A DNA stretch of 64,000 bases from Inquilinus sp. KBS0705 (GTDB lineage: Bacteria > Bacteroidota > Bacteroidia > Sphingobacteriales > Sphingobacteriaceae): contig VCCI02000001.1 of the NCBI GenBank assembly GCA_005938025.2, forward strand, positions 310,001 through 374,000. Direction: 5' to 3'. The position numbers and the translations under genes were made by a program. The notes beneath the pieces were generated by a model. The model was not told the DNA's origin. It made no database searches and saw only the letters and a program-made list of their open reading frames with translations. Each line of letters starts with the position of its first letter. The first letter of the stretch is position 1. Below, piece by piece: positions 42,141-50,853 of the stretch.

Positions 42141-42736
42141 ATTCACATTTTACCGAGAACGCCAAAAACGATTTTCACCTGGTGGTTAAAGCAAGGGAAG
42201 GTAACCAAAAAGCTTATGCCGACCTGATGCATCGTTATAAAGATTCTATTTACTTTATGGTGCTTAAAATGGTTAATAACAAAGAGGACGCTATGGACCT
42301 TACTGTTGAAACCTTTGCCAAGGCATTTGAAAAATTAGACAAATACCAGCCAGAATATGCTTTTAGTACCTGGCTGTTTAGGGTAGCCACCAATAACTGT
42401 ATCGATTTTATACGTAAAAAGAAGCTGAACACCCAATCTATACATGGTATGATGGATGAGGATGGGGATGAAAAGCCGTTGCAAATAAAATCGGACGTGC
42501 TAAACCCCGAAGAATCGTCTATTAAAAAACAGCAGACCGAAGAACTAAAGCTGTTAATAGAAAGTTTGCCACAGCGTTACCGTAACCTTATTACCTTGCG
42601 TTATTTTGACGAGCTATCGTATGAAGAAATAGCCCAGCACCTTGATTTGCCTTTAGGTACCGTTAAGGCACAACTATTTAGGGCCCGATATCTTTTAGGC
42701 AATATCATCAACCGATATAACAAGGATGACATCTGA
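42131..42736 (+). CDS. ECF-type sigma factor
   Basis: A 201-residue sigma-70 protein with only regions 2 and 4. Region 2: YADLMHRYKDSIYFMVLKM, KEDAMDLTVETFAKAF and FSTWLFRVATNNCIDFIRK. Region 4: LPQRYRNLITLRYFDELSYEEIAQHLDLPLGTVKAQLFRARYLL. ECF factors redirect RNA polymerase to promoters for stress or envelope functions. No anti-sigma gene is adjacent, so control is unknown. It overlaps the glycosyltransferase gene by 10 bases and rsmG by 11, forming a compact three-gene unit. Confidence 0.93.
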   Translation: MEINSHFTENAKNDFHLVVKAREGNQKAYADLMHRYKDSIYFMVLKMVNNKEDAMDLTVETFAKAFEKLDKYQPEYAFSTWLFRVATNNCIDFIRKKKLNTQSIHGMMDEDGDEKPLQIKSDVLNPEESSIKKQQTEELKLLIESLPQRYRNLITLRYFDELSYEEIAQHLDLPLGTVKAQLFRARYLLGNIINRYNKDDI

Positions 42737-43352
42737 TCTGATACTGAAGTATTTTCCCGATATAACCCCTGCACAACAGGAGCAATTTGCCCGCCTGCAA
42801 GAACTTTATACTTTTTGGAATAACCAGATAAATGTAATATCGCGCAAGGATATCGACCTGCTTTACGAGCGGCATGTGCTGCACTCATTAGGCATAGCCA
42901 AAGTAATGGCATTTTTGCCCGGCGAAGCAGTACTGGATGTAGGTACAGGCGGCGGGTTCCCGGGCATACCGCTGGCTATATTATTCCCCGACACCCAATT
43001 TCACTTAGTAGATTCAATAGGAAAGAAGATAAAAGTGGTAAATGAGGTTGCCCTGGCTTTAGGCTTAAAAAATGTTAAAGCATCACATGCAAGGGCTGAA
43101 GAGGTGAAGGAAAAGTTTGATTTTGTGGTATCAAGGGCGGTTACACAGCTTAAAGATTTCTACCCTTGGGTAAAAGGCAAATTTAATAAAGTAGCTAAGA
43201 ACAAATTACCTAACGGAATACTGTATTTAAAAGGGGGGGACCTTACGCAAGAAATTGCCGACGCGGGTTTAGCCGTTCAGCAATTCTACCTCAAAAATTA
43301 TTTCGAGGAGGAGTTTTTCGATACCAAACAGGTTATCTACGTAAAGGGATAG
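42726..43352 (+). CDS. rsmG: 16S rRNA m7G527 methyltransferase
   Basis: A 208-residue SAM-dependent methyltransferase. Motifs: EQFARLQELYTFWNNQINVISRKD, the SAM-binding VLDVGTGGGFPGIPLA, VDSIGKKIKVVNEVA and VVSRAVTQLKDF. It methylates G527 in the 530 loop of 16S rRNA; loss of this activity gives low-level streptomycin resistance in other bacteria. It starts inside the end of the sigma factor gene (11-base overlap). It is not beside mnmG or parA as in many bacteria. Confidence 0.95.
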   Translation: MTSDLILKYFPDITPAQQEQFARLQELYTFWNNQINVISRKDIDLLYERHVLHSLGIAKVMAFLPGEAVLDVGTGGGFPGIPLAILFPDTQFHLVDSIGKKIKVVNEVALALGLKNVKASHARAEEVKEKFDFVVSRAVTQLKDFYPWVKGKFNKVAKNKLPNGILYLKGGDLTQEIADAGLAVQQFYLKNYFEEEFFDTKQVIYVKG

Positions 43353-43357
43353 CCTGG

Positions 43358-44962
43358 TTAGTTAATATTAAAAGGCGTTGGTTTAACATTATCTACCAAA
43401 TTGGCATCTATTTGCACTTTAATAGTATATTTTCCAATAATTTCTAATACACCATTTTTAGCCTGATCGCCATATTTACTTTTAGCTTTTGCTATACCTT
43501 TTGGGTTGTTTTTACTGTAATAAACCAGCTTATCACCACTTATAGATAATATCTCGTTGTTTTTAACCGATGGTAAAGTAATTACCTTATTATTTGCAAT
43601 TACCACCGGCCCGCCAGCACTTGGTTTAAGTTGCAAACCCCTGTAAGATATGTCCGTTGCTTCTATCTGTATACCGTCTTTATCACTTTTAGGTGCGGGT
43701 GGCGGCGGTGGCGGCGGTGTTTTGATATCTGCCGGTGCATCCGGTGCAGCAGGTGGGTCTAATCTGATCTCTAACACATCAGCGCTTTTTTTCATTTTAC
43801 CCTTTTTTGCTTTATAGGGCTTAACAATAGGCGGGTCTATTCTAATTTCTTTTACATCGGCAGATGGTACCGGGGGGAGTGGTTCTTCTATTCGTATTTC
43901 TGCCACGGCGGATTTTGCTTTTTTGTGTTTTTTAACCGGCGGTAAGGGTGGAGGTGGAGGAGGGATAGGCATACTTGACCGCACCTTTTTGCTGTAATCG
44001 GCCTTTTTGCCGGCCGGTACCGTATCTGTTTTTGCTTCAGTTACTGTAATAGGTTTTAAAACTACAGCTTTCGCTTTTGGCGAAAGGTCAATAAACCCAT
44101 AATCTTTACTAAAAACTAATGTTGATGCACAGAGCATACCGCCGCAAAGCGGTATTACTGCAAGGTATTTTAGCCTGGCTAACCTACCCGAACGTTGTTG
44201 ATTTAACATAATTATCCTCTTTTTTAATAAGTTGTAGTTGAAAAACGAATGTGTGACAGACGAGCCCTGTATGCCATAGGCATTACTTACCAAAAAAGAT
44301 GAGTAGGCAAGCGCATCCTTTTCGTGAGCAGCGGTTTGCTCGTCGGCAATATATTCATGTATGGTTTTAAGGCTGTGCTGCAGCAGGTATACCAATGGGT
44401 TAAACCAATTGATCACCTTTATAATCTCCAGGAATAGAATATCTACCGAGTGCTTTTGGCGAATGTGCACCAATTCGTGCGCTATTACCGTTTGCGGACG
44501 GGGCAGGTGGCTACCCACAAACATATAGTTGAAGAAAGAAAAAGCGGTGTTTTCTTCGTCGAGGCGAATGATCTTGTAGTTGTCTTTAATTTCGGCTTCG
44601 CGACCGTTAGATAACTTGTAAAGGCGGTAAAAACGATAGGTCAGCACCACCATTGCAATGCTAACGCCCGCTATGTAAGCGTAAAGCAAAGCATCCTGTA
44701 AATTAAATAGCGGTGCATGTGCTATGTTTGCCTTTTTTAAGCCACTAATTGGCTCTAGAATAATTATCCCTTCTACAACAGGTGCTGCAGGCTTTAGTAT
44801 ACTTATTTGAGTGAAAGGTAACACAAACGATATTACACAGCTAAATAGCAGGAACGCCCTGCCCAGCACATAATGCGTTTCGCGGTTTAGTAATAAGCAA
44901 TAGCATAAATAAAATACGCCCAGGTATATATTTGCCTCGATAAGATAATGCAGCCAGCTCAT
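43358..44962 (-). CDS. M56-family metallopeptidase (BlaR1-like) with a Pro-rich tail
   Basis: A 534-residue membrane protein. The N-terminal half has several helices and the zinc site HELVH (His162, Glu163, His166), as in BlaR1/MecR1 sensors. Residues about 325-440 are Pro/Lys-rich with three EIR(I/L) repeats (AEIRIEEP, KEIRIDPP, LEIRLDPP) and two Pro runs. The C-terminus ends with KYGDQAKNGVLEI, similar to the plug-type motif seen in Bacteroidota M56 proteins. It likely cleaves or signals to the co-transcribed BlaI repressor, whose stop overlaps its ATG by four bases. The ligand is unknown. Confidence 0.88.
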   Translation of the reverse strand: MSWLHYLIEANIYLGVFYLCYCLLLNRETHYVLGRAFLLFSCVISFVLPFTQISILKPAAPVVEGIIILEPISGLKKANIAHAPLFNLQDALLYAYIAGVSIAMVVLTYRFYRLYKLSNGREAEIKDNYKIIRLDEENTAFSFFNYMFVGSHLPRPQTVIAHELVHIRQKHSVDILFLEIIKVINWFNPLVYLLQHSLKTIHEYIADEQTAAHEKDALAYSSFLVSNAYGIQGSSVTHSFFNYNLLKKRIIMLNQQRSGRLARLKYLAVIPLCGGMLCASTLVFSKDYGFIDLSPKAKAVVLKPITVTEAKTDTVPAGKKADYSKKVRSSMPIPPPPPPLPPVKKHKKAKSAVAEIRIEEPLPPVPSADVKEIRIDPPIVKPYKAKKGKMKKSADVLEIRLDPPAAPDAPADIKTPPPPPPPAPKSDKDGIQIEATDISYRGLQLKPSAGGPVVIANNKVITLPSVKNNEILSISGDKLVYYSKNNPKGIAKAKSKYGDQAKNGVLEIIGKYTIKVQIDANLVDNVKPTPFNIN

Positions 44963-45336
44963 TTTTTTTGATTTTTAAGTTTATTAATTAGTTCGGTTAA
45001 CTCGTCAAGTTGCTTTATGCTAAGGTCTTTTTCGTCGGCTATAAAGGATACCAGGCTTTTATAGGAGTTATCAAAGTAGTTGTTCATCAACTTATCAAAC
45101 GTAAATTTTTTGTAAGCATCCTCGGTTATCAGCGGGTAATACACGTGCGAGTTACCATAAGCCTTATGATTAATAAACCCTTTACCCTCCAGCACCCTAA
45201 CTACGGTCGAAACGGTATTATAAGCGGGTTTAGGTTCGGGAATCTTCTCCAGTATGTCCTTTACAATTGCTTCGTTTAATTGCCACAGTATTTGCATTAT
45301 CTGTTCTTCGGCCTTAGTAAGTTCTTTTAGTTTCAT
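44959..45336 (-). CDS. BlaI/MecI-family repressor
   Basis: A 125-residue winged-helix repressor. The sequence LTKAEEQIMQILWQLNEA, YNTVSTVVRVLEGKGFINHK and the helical dimerisation tail are typical of BlaI. It likely represses its own operon with the M56 protease, and release would follow proteolysis triggered by the partner. Three copies of a palindrome, AACTATTTTTATAGTT, lie just upstream and are its probable operators. It overlaps the M56 ATG by four bases. There is no beta-lactamase gene nearby. Confidence 0.93.
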   Translation of the reverse strand: MKLKELTKAEEQIMQILWQLNEAIVKDILEKIPEPKPAYNTVSTVVRVLEGKGFINHKAYGNSHVYYPLITEDAYKKFTFDKLMNNYFDNSYKSLVSFIADEKDLSIKQLDELTELINKLKNQKK

Positions 45337-45340
45337 AGCA

Positions 45341-45404
45341 AACTATTTTTATAGTTAGATAAAGGTAAAACTATTTTTATAGTTTGCAAACTATTTTTGT
45401 AGTT
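45341..45404. promoter_or_regulatory. Three BlaI-type operator palindromes
   Basis: AACTATTTTTATAGTT occurs at 45341-45356 and 45369-45384, and with one change (TTGTAGTT) at 45389-45404. Each has arms AACTAT/ATAGTT around a central TTTT. The copies are 28 and 20 bases apart and lie between blaI and dprA. Confidence 0.75.
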
Positions 45405-45407
45405 TTC

Positions 45408-45415
45408 TATTTTTG
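45408..45415 (+). promoter_or_regulatory. -7 element upstream of dprA
   Basis: TATTTTTG fits TAnnTTTG. A TTTG at 45383-45386 is 21 bases upstream and lies at the junction of the last two operator copies, so BlaI binding could affect dprA. Confidence 0.45.
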
Positions 45416-45461
45416 CTAATTATTTTAGGATTATTTTATACTTTAGGGCTGCTAAAATTAT

Positions 45462-46562
45462 ATGTCAATACTACACCAGGTTGCCCTTACCTATATTAAA
45501 AGCATTGGTTGTACCAATGCAAAAAACTTAGTTGCCCATGTAGGCGATGCCGAAGAGGTTTTTAAAACACCGAAGGGGAAGTTTTTAAAAATTCCGGGTA
45601 TTGGCGAGAAGACCGTGAGCCAGATTGATTTTGCTGATGCATTAAGGAAGGCCGAAAAAGAATTAAAGTTTATCGAAAAAAACAATATTGATGTATTGTT
45701 TTATACCGATGCGCGATACCCCCGCAGGCTAAAAAATTGTATCGATTCGCCGGTACTGCTTTATTCAAAGGGTAACGCCAACCTTAATATGCAGCGTGTA
45801 GTAAGTATAGTGGGTACCCGTAATGCAACGGATTATGGCCGGCAGCTTTGTAAACAGTTGATAGAAGAATTGCAGGGTTATAACGTATTGGTAGTTAGCG
45901 GCCTGGCTTTGGGCATTGATGTTGCCGCTCACCGGGAATGTGTCAGGCTGGGCGTGCCTACAATAGGCGTGCTGGGCCATGGCTACGATAAAATGTACCC
46001 CAGCCAAAACCGGTCAATAGCCGAAAAGATGCAGGAGAATGGAGGGCTGTTAACCGAATATCCATCCGAAACAATACCTAATCGCGAAAACTTCCCTCAG
46101 CGTAACCGGATAGTTGCCGGTATGGCAGATGCCACGGTGGTTGTAGAGGCGGGCTTAAAAGGAGGCGCGTTAATTACCGCCGAAATTGCCAATAGCTATA
46201 ATAGGGATGTATTTGCTTTCCCAGGCAGGTTAGGCGACGAATATTCGGAGGGATGTAATTTCCTTATCCGTAATAATAAAGCCGCATTATTAACATGTGT
46301 TGCCGATTTGGCTTATAGCCTGGGTTGGGAGAAAAACTCCGAATTAAAAGGAGCACCCGAACAATTGCTGTTACCAATAGATCTATCATTTGATGAACGC
46401 ACGATATTTGAGATCCTACAACAACAAAAAACCCCAATAGGAATTGATGACCTTACCATAAAAGCTAATATGCCCATGAGCCAACTGGCCATGACTTTGC
46501 TGGATATGGAACTACAGGGCTTTATCCGCTCACTGCCGGGTAAAATGTATACTATTAATTAA
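45462..46562 (+). CDS. dprA: DNA-processing protein DprA
   Basis: A 366-residue protein with a helix-hairpin-helix-like N-terminal part (FLKIPGIGEKTVSQIDF), the Rossmann DprA core (SIVGTRNATDYGRQL, VVSGLALGIDVAAHRECV, TIGVLGHGYDKMYP, FPQRNRIVAGMADATVVVEAG, GALITAEIANSYNRDVFAFPG) and a C-terminal winged-helix tail. DprA loads RecA on incoming single-stranded DNA during transformation and protects it. It converges on the SixA-like gene with a 4-base overlap at the stop codons. It is divergent from the blaI operon. Confidence 0.96.
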   Translation: MSILHQVALTYIKSIGCTNAKNLVAHVGDAEEVFKTPKGKFLKIPGIGEKTVSQIDFADALRKAEKELKFIEKNNIDVLFYTDARYPRRLKNCIDSPVLLYSKGNANLNMQRVVSIVGTRNATDYGRQLCKQLIEELQGYNVLVVSGLALGIDVAAHRECVRLGVPTIGVLGHGYDKMYPSQNRSIAEKMQENGGLLTEYPSETIPNRENFPQRNRIVAGMADATVVVEAGLKGGALITAEIANSYNRDVFAFPGRLGDEYSEGCNFLIRNNKAALLTCVADLAYSLGWEKNSELKGAPEQLLLPIDLSFDERTIFEILQQQKTPIGIDDLTIKANMPMSQLAMTLLDMELQGFIRSLPGKMYTIN

Positions 46563-47035
46563 TCTTTCGGGATGTCGTAAAAAGTTAGTTTGCCGCTGTC
46601 TTCATGCAGTTCGGTCCAACTAGCGGCTTCAAATTCAATAAGGGCTACTGAACATGGTGGTACTTCTTTTATAGCGCCGCTTAAGGTAAACAATACCTGG
46701 CTTATGCCCGGGTTGTGGCCGGTAAGGGCTATAAAGTCGTATTCACTGGGCTGGTTATATATAACGTTTAACAGGGTACTTTCGCTGGCATCGTATATGG
46801 CCTTATTAGTAATGGCTTGTGGCAATGCTAACGCCTGTATAAAAACGTTAGCTGTAGATATGGTACGTAAAGCCGGACTGGCTACTATTACCTGTGGCAT
46901 AATGCCCTGCGTTTGCAAACGCGCGGCCATAAGTTCGGCTTGTTCAAAACCTTTTTGGGTTAGTGGTCGCTCAAAGTCCGTATAACCGCTTTCATGTGTT
47001 GCTTTTGCGTGTCGTATTAGTAACAGTTTTTTCAT
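46559..47035 (-). CDS. SixA-like histidine phosphatase
   Basis: A 158-residue phosphoglycerate-mutase-fold phosphatase with the RHG-type motif RHAKATHE (Arg8-His9) and ALTGHNPGISQ carrying the second histidine. The short length and sequence GYTDFERPLTQKGFEQAELMA are typical of SixA-like proteins, which dephosphorylate phosphohistidine in proteins. The target here is unknown; an orphan Hpt protein gene occurs at 55081 but is unlinked. The gene faces dprA and its stop codon overlaps the dprA end. Confidence 0.9.
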   Translation of the reverse strand: MKKLLLIRHAKATHESGYTDFERPLTQKGFEQAELMAARLQTQGIMPQVIVASPALRTISTANVFIQALALPQAITNKAIYDASESTLLNVIYNQPSEYDFIALTGHNPGISQVLFTLSGAIKEVPPCSVALIEFEAASWTELHEDSGKLTFYDIPKD

Positions 47036-47051
47036 ATTGTGCCTAAAATAA

Positions 47052-47084
47052 AAAAAGAGGAGCGTATAGCTCCCCTTTTTTGTT
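47052..47084 (-). terminator. Terminator of the outer-membrane protein gene
   Basis: The hairpin AAAAAGAGGAGC, loop GTATA, GCTCCCCTTTTT (one mismatch) lies just downstream of the beta-barrel gene and before the SixA-like gene. Confidence 0.75.
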
Positions 47085-47102
47085 GGTTATTTAGTTTAGT
47101 GT

Positions 47103-47723
47103 TTAGAATTTAAAACCTGCAGATATACCAAACACGCGTGTTTTGGTAGTAACGCTATTATCGTTTGATATATTGGTCAGACCAAGGTCGTAGTTCAGGC
47201 CAATCAAAAAGTTGTTTTTAAACTCGATACCGGCAATACCATTTAGGCCTATGTCAGTTCTTTTAATGTCGTCTATACCATCGCCGAAGGTAACATTGTC
47301 TGAAACGCTTGAGCCTCCAGATGTGATCACCTTAGTTTTGCCAGATACACCATATGCTGCATAAGGGCCCGCACCTAAATACACATTACCAATTACAGCC
47401 GGTATATGGTAAACTAAATTCACAGGAACCTGCAAATAGTAAAGTTTTACCTGTGCTACATTGCCATTATTATCATCCTCCTGGCCACCTTTACCGGTGT
47501 ATATTAATGCAGGCTGTAATGATAGGCCGGCAAATTTAATATCGGCAAATAAGCCTACCGAGAAGGTTGTTAACTGGCCGGTTGTGTAAGTTGTGCTTCC
47601 GCCTGAAGATTGTGCAGAAAGATTTGCAAAGTTTACCCCACCTTTTACGCCCAAACTGGCTGATTGTGCAAACGCACATACGGATACGGCTACTAAAGTG
47701 ATGCTAAGGAATATTTTTTTCAT
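47103..47723 (-). CDS. Outer-membrane beta-barrel protein
   Basis: A 206-residue protein with a signal peptide (MKKIFLSITLVAVSVCAFAQ) and alternating strands such as ASLGVKGGVNFANLS, VGLFADIKFAGLSLQPALIY, FLIGLNYDLGLTNIS and a final VFGISAGFKF ending in aromatic Phe. This is the porin-like OmpX/PorT-type small barrel family common in Bacteroidota. It should insert in the outer membrane; function unknown. It is transcribed alone and followed by a terminator. Confidence 0.9.
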   Translation of the reverse strand: MKKIFLSITLVAVSVCAFAQSASLGVKGGVNFANLSAQSSGGSTTYTTGQLTTFSVGLFADIKFAGLSLQPALIYTGKGGQEDDNNGNVAQVKLYYLQVPVNLVYHIPAVIGNVYLGAGPYAAYGVSGKTKVITSGGSSVSDNVTFGDGIDDIKRTDIGLNGIAGIEFKNNFLIGLNYDLGLTNISNDNSVTTKTRVFGISAGFKF

Positions 47724-47786
47724 GATATGTTTTTTATGTTAAGACAAGTAACCACAAAAACATATAAAAGTTTGGTTACGGCAATA

Positions 47787-48758
47787 TTAGTTACGAGTGT
47801 TTACAAATGCGGTTATATTTTCTTCAGGTATATCGTGCATGCATTTAAAGTGCCCAAGCGGGCATTTTTCCAACCCGAATTTTGAGCATGGGCGGCAATA
47901 AAGGTCTATTCCGGCTACTAAAACATCCTTCACCATATAGGGTTGTACACCCAGTAACTCCGGCACGGTGCCACCCCAAACAGATACTATTGGGCGGTTA
48001 AAAGCTTCGGCTATATGCGTTAGGCCGGTATCAAAACCAATAATACTCTCGGCTTTCGATACCAAAAAAACCGATTCGTCTAAAGTGGTTGTTCCGCATG
48101 CATTGTAAATTTTAGGGCCAATTGCTGCCGCTATTTCTTGGCCGTTTGCTTTTACATCATCACCGCCCAATAAAACCACCGGGTATTTTAACCCGCGGCA
48201 TATGTTAATTATCTTGTCATTAGGCATCCGTTTTGTAAAATGCGTGGCACCTATAACAAATGCTATATATTGTGATTGGTGCGATGCAGGTAGCAGTGTA
48301 GCTAGATGATGATCGTGCTTTATATAATAATCTATGGGCCTGCCATCGTTAACTACGCCTAAAAATTGCACGGCTTTCAGGTAACGGTTAACAAGGTGTG
48401 TGGGCGGTACCAACTTTAAATTAAGCTTTAAGCTTAACCATTTGCGTATTGTTTGTTTTTTATAAGTTGATGAATGTATGCCGGTGCGTAACTTAATAAT
48501 GGCCGTACGCAGGTTATTATGCAGATCAATAATATGATCATATCCTTCGGCTTTTATATCCGCTATAGTTTCGGATAGGGTGGGCTTTAGGAAAAGCAGC
48601 TTATCAACGTATGGATTGTTATCGTATATATATTTAAACGCGGGTTTGGTTAAAAAATGAACTTCGGCATTGGGTACCTGCTTTTTTAGGCAGCGTACTA
48701 CAGGTGTAGTGTAAATAATATCACCCATCGAGCTGAAGCGGATAACCAATATCTTCAT
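47787..48758 (-). CDS. Family 9 glycosyltransferase (heptosyltransferase-like)
   Basis: A 323-residue GT-B enzyme with an N-terminal KILVIRFSSMGDIIYTTPVVR motif, EVHFLTKPAF, IIGFDTGLTHIAEAFNRPIVSVWG, and a C-terminal Cys-containing end (YCRPCSKFGLEKCPLGHFKCM) as in ADP-heptose:LPS heptosyltransferases. It probably adds heptose to lipopolysaccharide core or another surface glycan. The neighbouring upstream genes make ADP-heptose, strongly supporting the donor. It lies 3 bases downstream of rfaE2. Confidence 0.92.
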   Translation of the reverse strand: MKILVIRFSSMGDIIYTTPVVRCLKKQVPNAEVHFLTKPAFKYIYDNNPYVDKLLFLKPTLSETIADIKAEGYDHIIDLHNNLRTAIIKLRTGIHSSTYKKQTIRKWLSLKLNLKLVPPTHLVNRYLKAVQFLGVVNDGRPIDYYIKHDHHLATLLPASHQSQYIAFVIGATHFTKRMPNDKIINICRGLKYPVVLLGGDDVKANGQEIAAAIGPKIYNACGTTTLDESVFLVSKAESIIGFDTGLTHIAEAFNRPIVSVWGGTVPELLGVQPYMVKDVLVAGIDLYCRPCSKFGLEKCPLGHFKCMHDIPEENITAFVNTRN

Positions 48759-48761
48759 TAG

Positions 48762-49265
48762 CTAAGCTGTTTGCGCTTTTATTTTATTAATGATAGCAGT
48801 AGATGAGTAGCCGTCAACCAGTGTTATGGTTTTTACTTCGCCGCCATTGGCTATTACTTCTTTTGCCCCTGCAATATTATCTACAGTGTAATCTGCCCCT
48901 TTAACCAATATATCCGGCAGCAGCTGGGTTATCAGCTCGCGCGGGGTATCTTCTTCAAACAATATCACGGCATCTACAAAAAATAAAGCAGCTAATAGTG
49001 CGGCACGGTTGTTTTGATCATTTATAGGGCGGCTTTCACCTTTTATACGCTTAACAGAACTATCAGTATTTAGGCCGATGATGAGCTTATCGCCCAAATC
49101 GGCGGCTTTGGCTAGGTAAGTTACGTGACCCAAATGCAGCAGATCGAACACACCATTGGTAAATACCACCCGGTTGCCTTCATCTTTCCAAACCTTTATT
49201 TGGTTAATGAGTTGAGGCATACCGGTAATTTTATTTAAGAGTGTTAGTTCCAGATCTCTTTTCAT
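48762..49265 (-). CDS. rfaE2: Heptose-1-phosphate adenylyltransferase (RfaE2 type)
   Basis: A 167-residue nucleotidyltransferase with VVFTNGVFDLLHLGHVTYL (HxGH at 44-47) and KGADYTVDNIAG. It corresponds to the C-terminal domain of E. coli HldE as a separate protein, which adds AMP to heptose-1-phosphate to give ADP-heptose. It lies 18 bases downstream of gmhA in the same operon. The ATG at 49265 is used; the first residues before MPQLINQIKVW are a family-variable extension. Confidence 0.93.
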   Translation of the reverse strand: MKRDLELTLLNKITGMPQLINQIKVWKDEGNRVVFTNGVFDLLHLGHVTYLAKAADLGDKLIIGLNTDSSVKRIKGESRPINDQNNRAALLAALFFVDAVILFEEDTPRELITQLLPDILVKGADYTVDNIAGAKEVIANGGEVKTITLVDGYSSTAIINKIKAQTA

Positions 49266-49283
49266 CTTATAAAATTAATTGTA

Positions 49284-49838
49284 TTAATATGCATCGTCTA
49301 CAGCCTTACAAAGTATGTGACCAATAAGAATGTGCATTTCTTGTATGCGCGCGGTAACATCCGATGGTATAACGATATTCAACTCGCAAAGTCCGTTCAT
49401 CTTACCACCATCTCGGCCTGATAGGCCAAGTGTTTTACAACCATGTTTTGTAGCGGTTTCAAAAGCATTTAATATACCCTGGCTATTACCACTGGTAGAT
49501 ATGCCTATAAACAGGTCGCCGGGTTGTGCCAATGCCTCAATTTGGCGAGAGAACACATGGTTGTACCCATAATCGTTTGCTATCGCGGTTAATGCTGATG
49601 TATCAACAGTTAGGGCTATGCCTGGTAAAGCCTTACGCTCTTTTACATAACGCCCGCTTAACTCAGCTGCAATATGTTGGGCATCTGCCGCGCTACCGCC
49701 ATTGCCGGCAATTAGTACCTTATTGCCATTTTTTAATACTGATATAAGCGTTTCGCAAGCCGTTTCAATATCGCTTGTTAGCGATTCGATAACGGTTTGA
49801 ATTAATTGCTGATGCTGGTACAATTCGTCTAAAACCAT
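49284..49838 (-). CDS. gmhA: Sedoheptulose-7-phosphate isomerase
   Basis: A 184-residue SIS-domain protein. Motifs: [42 protein letters not shown] and [12 protein letters not shown], the GmhA signature. It converts sedoheptulose-7-phosphate to D-glycero-D-manno-heptose-7-phosphate, the first step of ADP-heptose synthesis. It lies one base downstream of the heptose kinase gene and 18 bases upstream of rfaE2. It is probably a cytoplasmic homotetramer. Confidence 0.95.
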   Translation of the reverse strand: MVLDELYQHQQLIQTVIESLTSDIETACETLISVLKNGNKVLIAGNGGSAADAQHIAAELSGRYVKERKALPGIALTVDTSALTAIANDYGYNHVFSRQIEALAQPGDLFIGISTSGNSQGILNAFETATKHGCKTLGLSGRDGGKMNGLCELNIVIPSDVTARIQEMHILIGHILCKAVDDAY

Positions 49839-49839
49839 C

Positions 49840-50829
49840 TTATAGTCTTTCTATATCCCCTAATATTTCATCAACGTTGGTAACGGCGCTACCGGTTTGC
49901 CTTATCACTATCGCCGCTGCATGGTTGGCCAGTTCGCAAGCTTCCTCAATAGTTAGCCCCTGGGCCATAAAATAGGCCATAGTTGCCAAAACCGTATCGC
50001 CTGCGCCTGTAACATCAAATACCGATGTAGCTTTAACAGGCAATAATTTATACGTTAGCTCATCTAATATCACCATCCCCTGTTCTGACAGGGTAACTAC
50101 AATATAATCTGCTTCGGTTTGTTGTAATATAATTTTTGCTGCTGTTTGTAATTCATCAAGGGTAGTTACCTTCTCTACCTTTGCAGCATCGGCCAGTTCC
50201 TTACGGTTGGGTTTAATAATGTACGCGCCTTTGTATTTTCTATAATCGAGGCCTTTTGGGTCTATAATTACCTTTTTGTTATGTTGGTTTGCTATAGCGA
50301 TCAATTGTTGGGTTAAACCAAAGGAGAATAATCCTTTGTTATAATCCGATAATAAAACTATATCAGTTGCAGCAATTTCGCTTTCTAACCACTTTACAAA
50401 TTCATCCTGTAGCTTATTGGCTAATTCATCGGTAACTTCCCTGTCAAATCTAACCAGTTGATGGCTGCCTGCCATTACACGGGTTTTTACCGTTGTTGGC
50501 CTGCTACTGTCTTTAAAAATGCCGTTGCTGTCTACACCTTCGGCTTGTAATATCTCAACCAGGCGGTTAGCGTTAGCATCGTCACCGGTAATTCCCGATA
50601 ATGAAACCTTGGCACCTAAGGAGTAAAGATTTTGCGCAACATTAGCAGCGCCGCCGGGGGTAACAAAGTCTTTTTTTACGTTAACAACAGGTACTGGCGC
50701 TTCTGGTGATAAACGTGAGGCGTCGCCAATGATATAATGATCTAACATCAGGTCGCCAATAACCAGTACATTTGGTATATAGCCCCTTTGCTTAATGTTG
50801 CGTACTCTATCTGTTAGTATGTTACTCAT
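49840..50829 (-). CDS. hldA: Heptose-7-phosphate kinase (RfaE1/HldA type)
   Basis: A 329-residue PfkB-family sugar kinase corresponding to the N-terminal domain of HldE. Motifs: [65 protein letters not shown] and [18 protein letters not shown] with the catalytic Asp. It phosphorylates heptose-7-phosphate at C1. It is the first of the four heptose genes, 24 bases downstream of polX. The pathway step catalysed by GmhB is not encoded here. Confidence 0.95.
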   Translation of the reverse strand: MSNILTDRVRNIKQRGYIPNVLVIGDLMLDHYIIGDASRLSPEAPVPVVNVKKDFVTPGGAANVAQNLYSLGAKVSLSGITGDDANANRLVEILQAEGVDSNGIFKDSSRPTTVKTRVMAGSHQLVRFDREVTDELANKLQDEFVKWLESEIAATDIVLLSDYNKGLFSFGLTQQLIAIANQHNKKVIIDPKGLDYRKYKGAYIIKPNRKELADAAKVEKVTTLDELQTAAKIILQQTEADYIVVTLSEQGMVILDELTYKLLPVKATSVFDVTGAGDTVLATMAYFMAQGLTIEEACELANHAAAIVIRQTGSAVTNVDEILGDIERL

Positions 50830-50853
50830 TAGTTGGTAATCATTAGCTATGGG

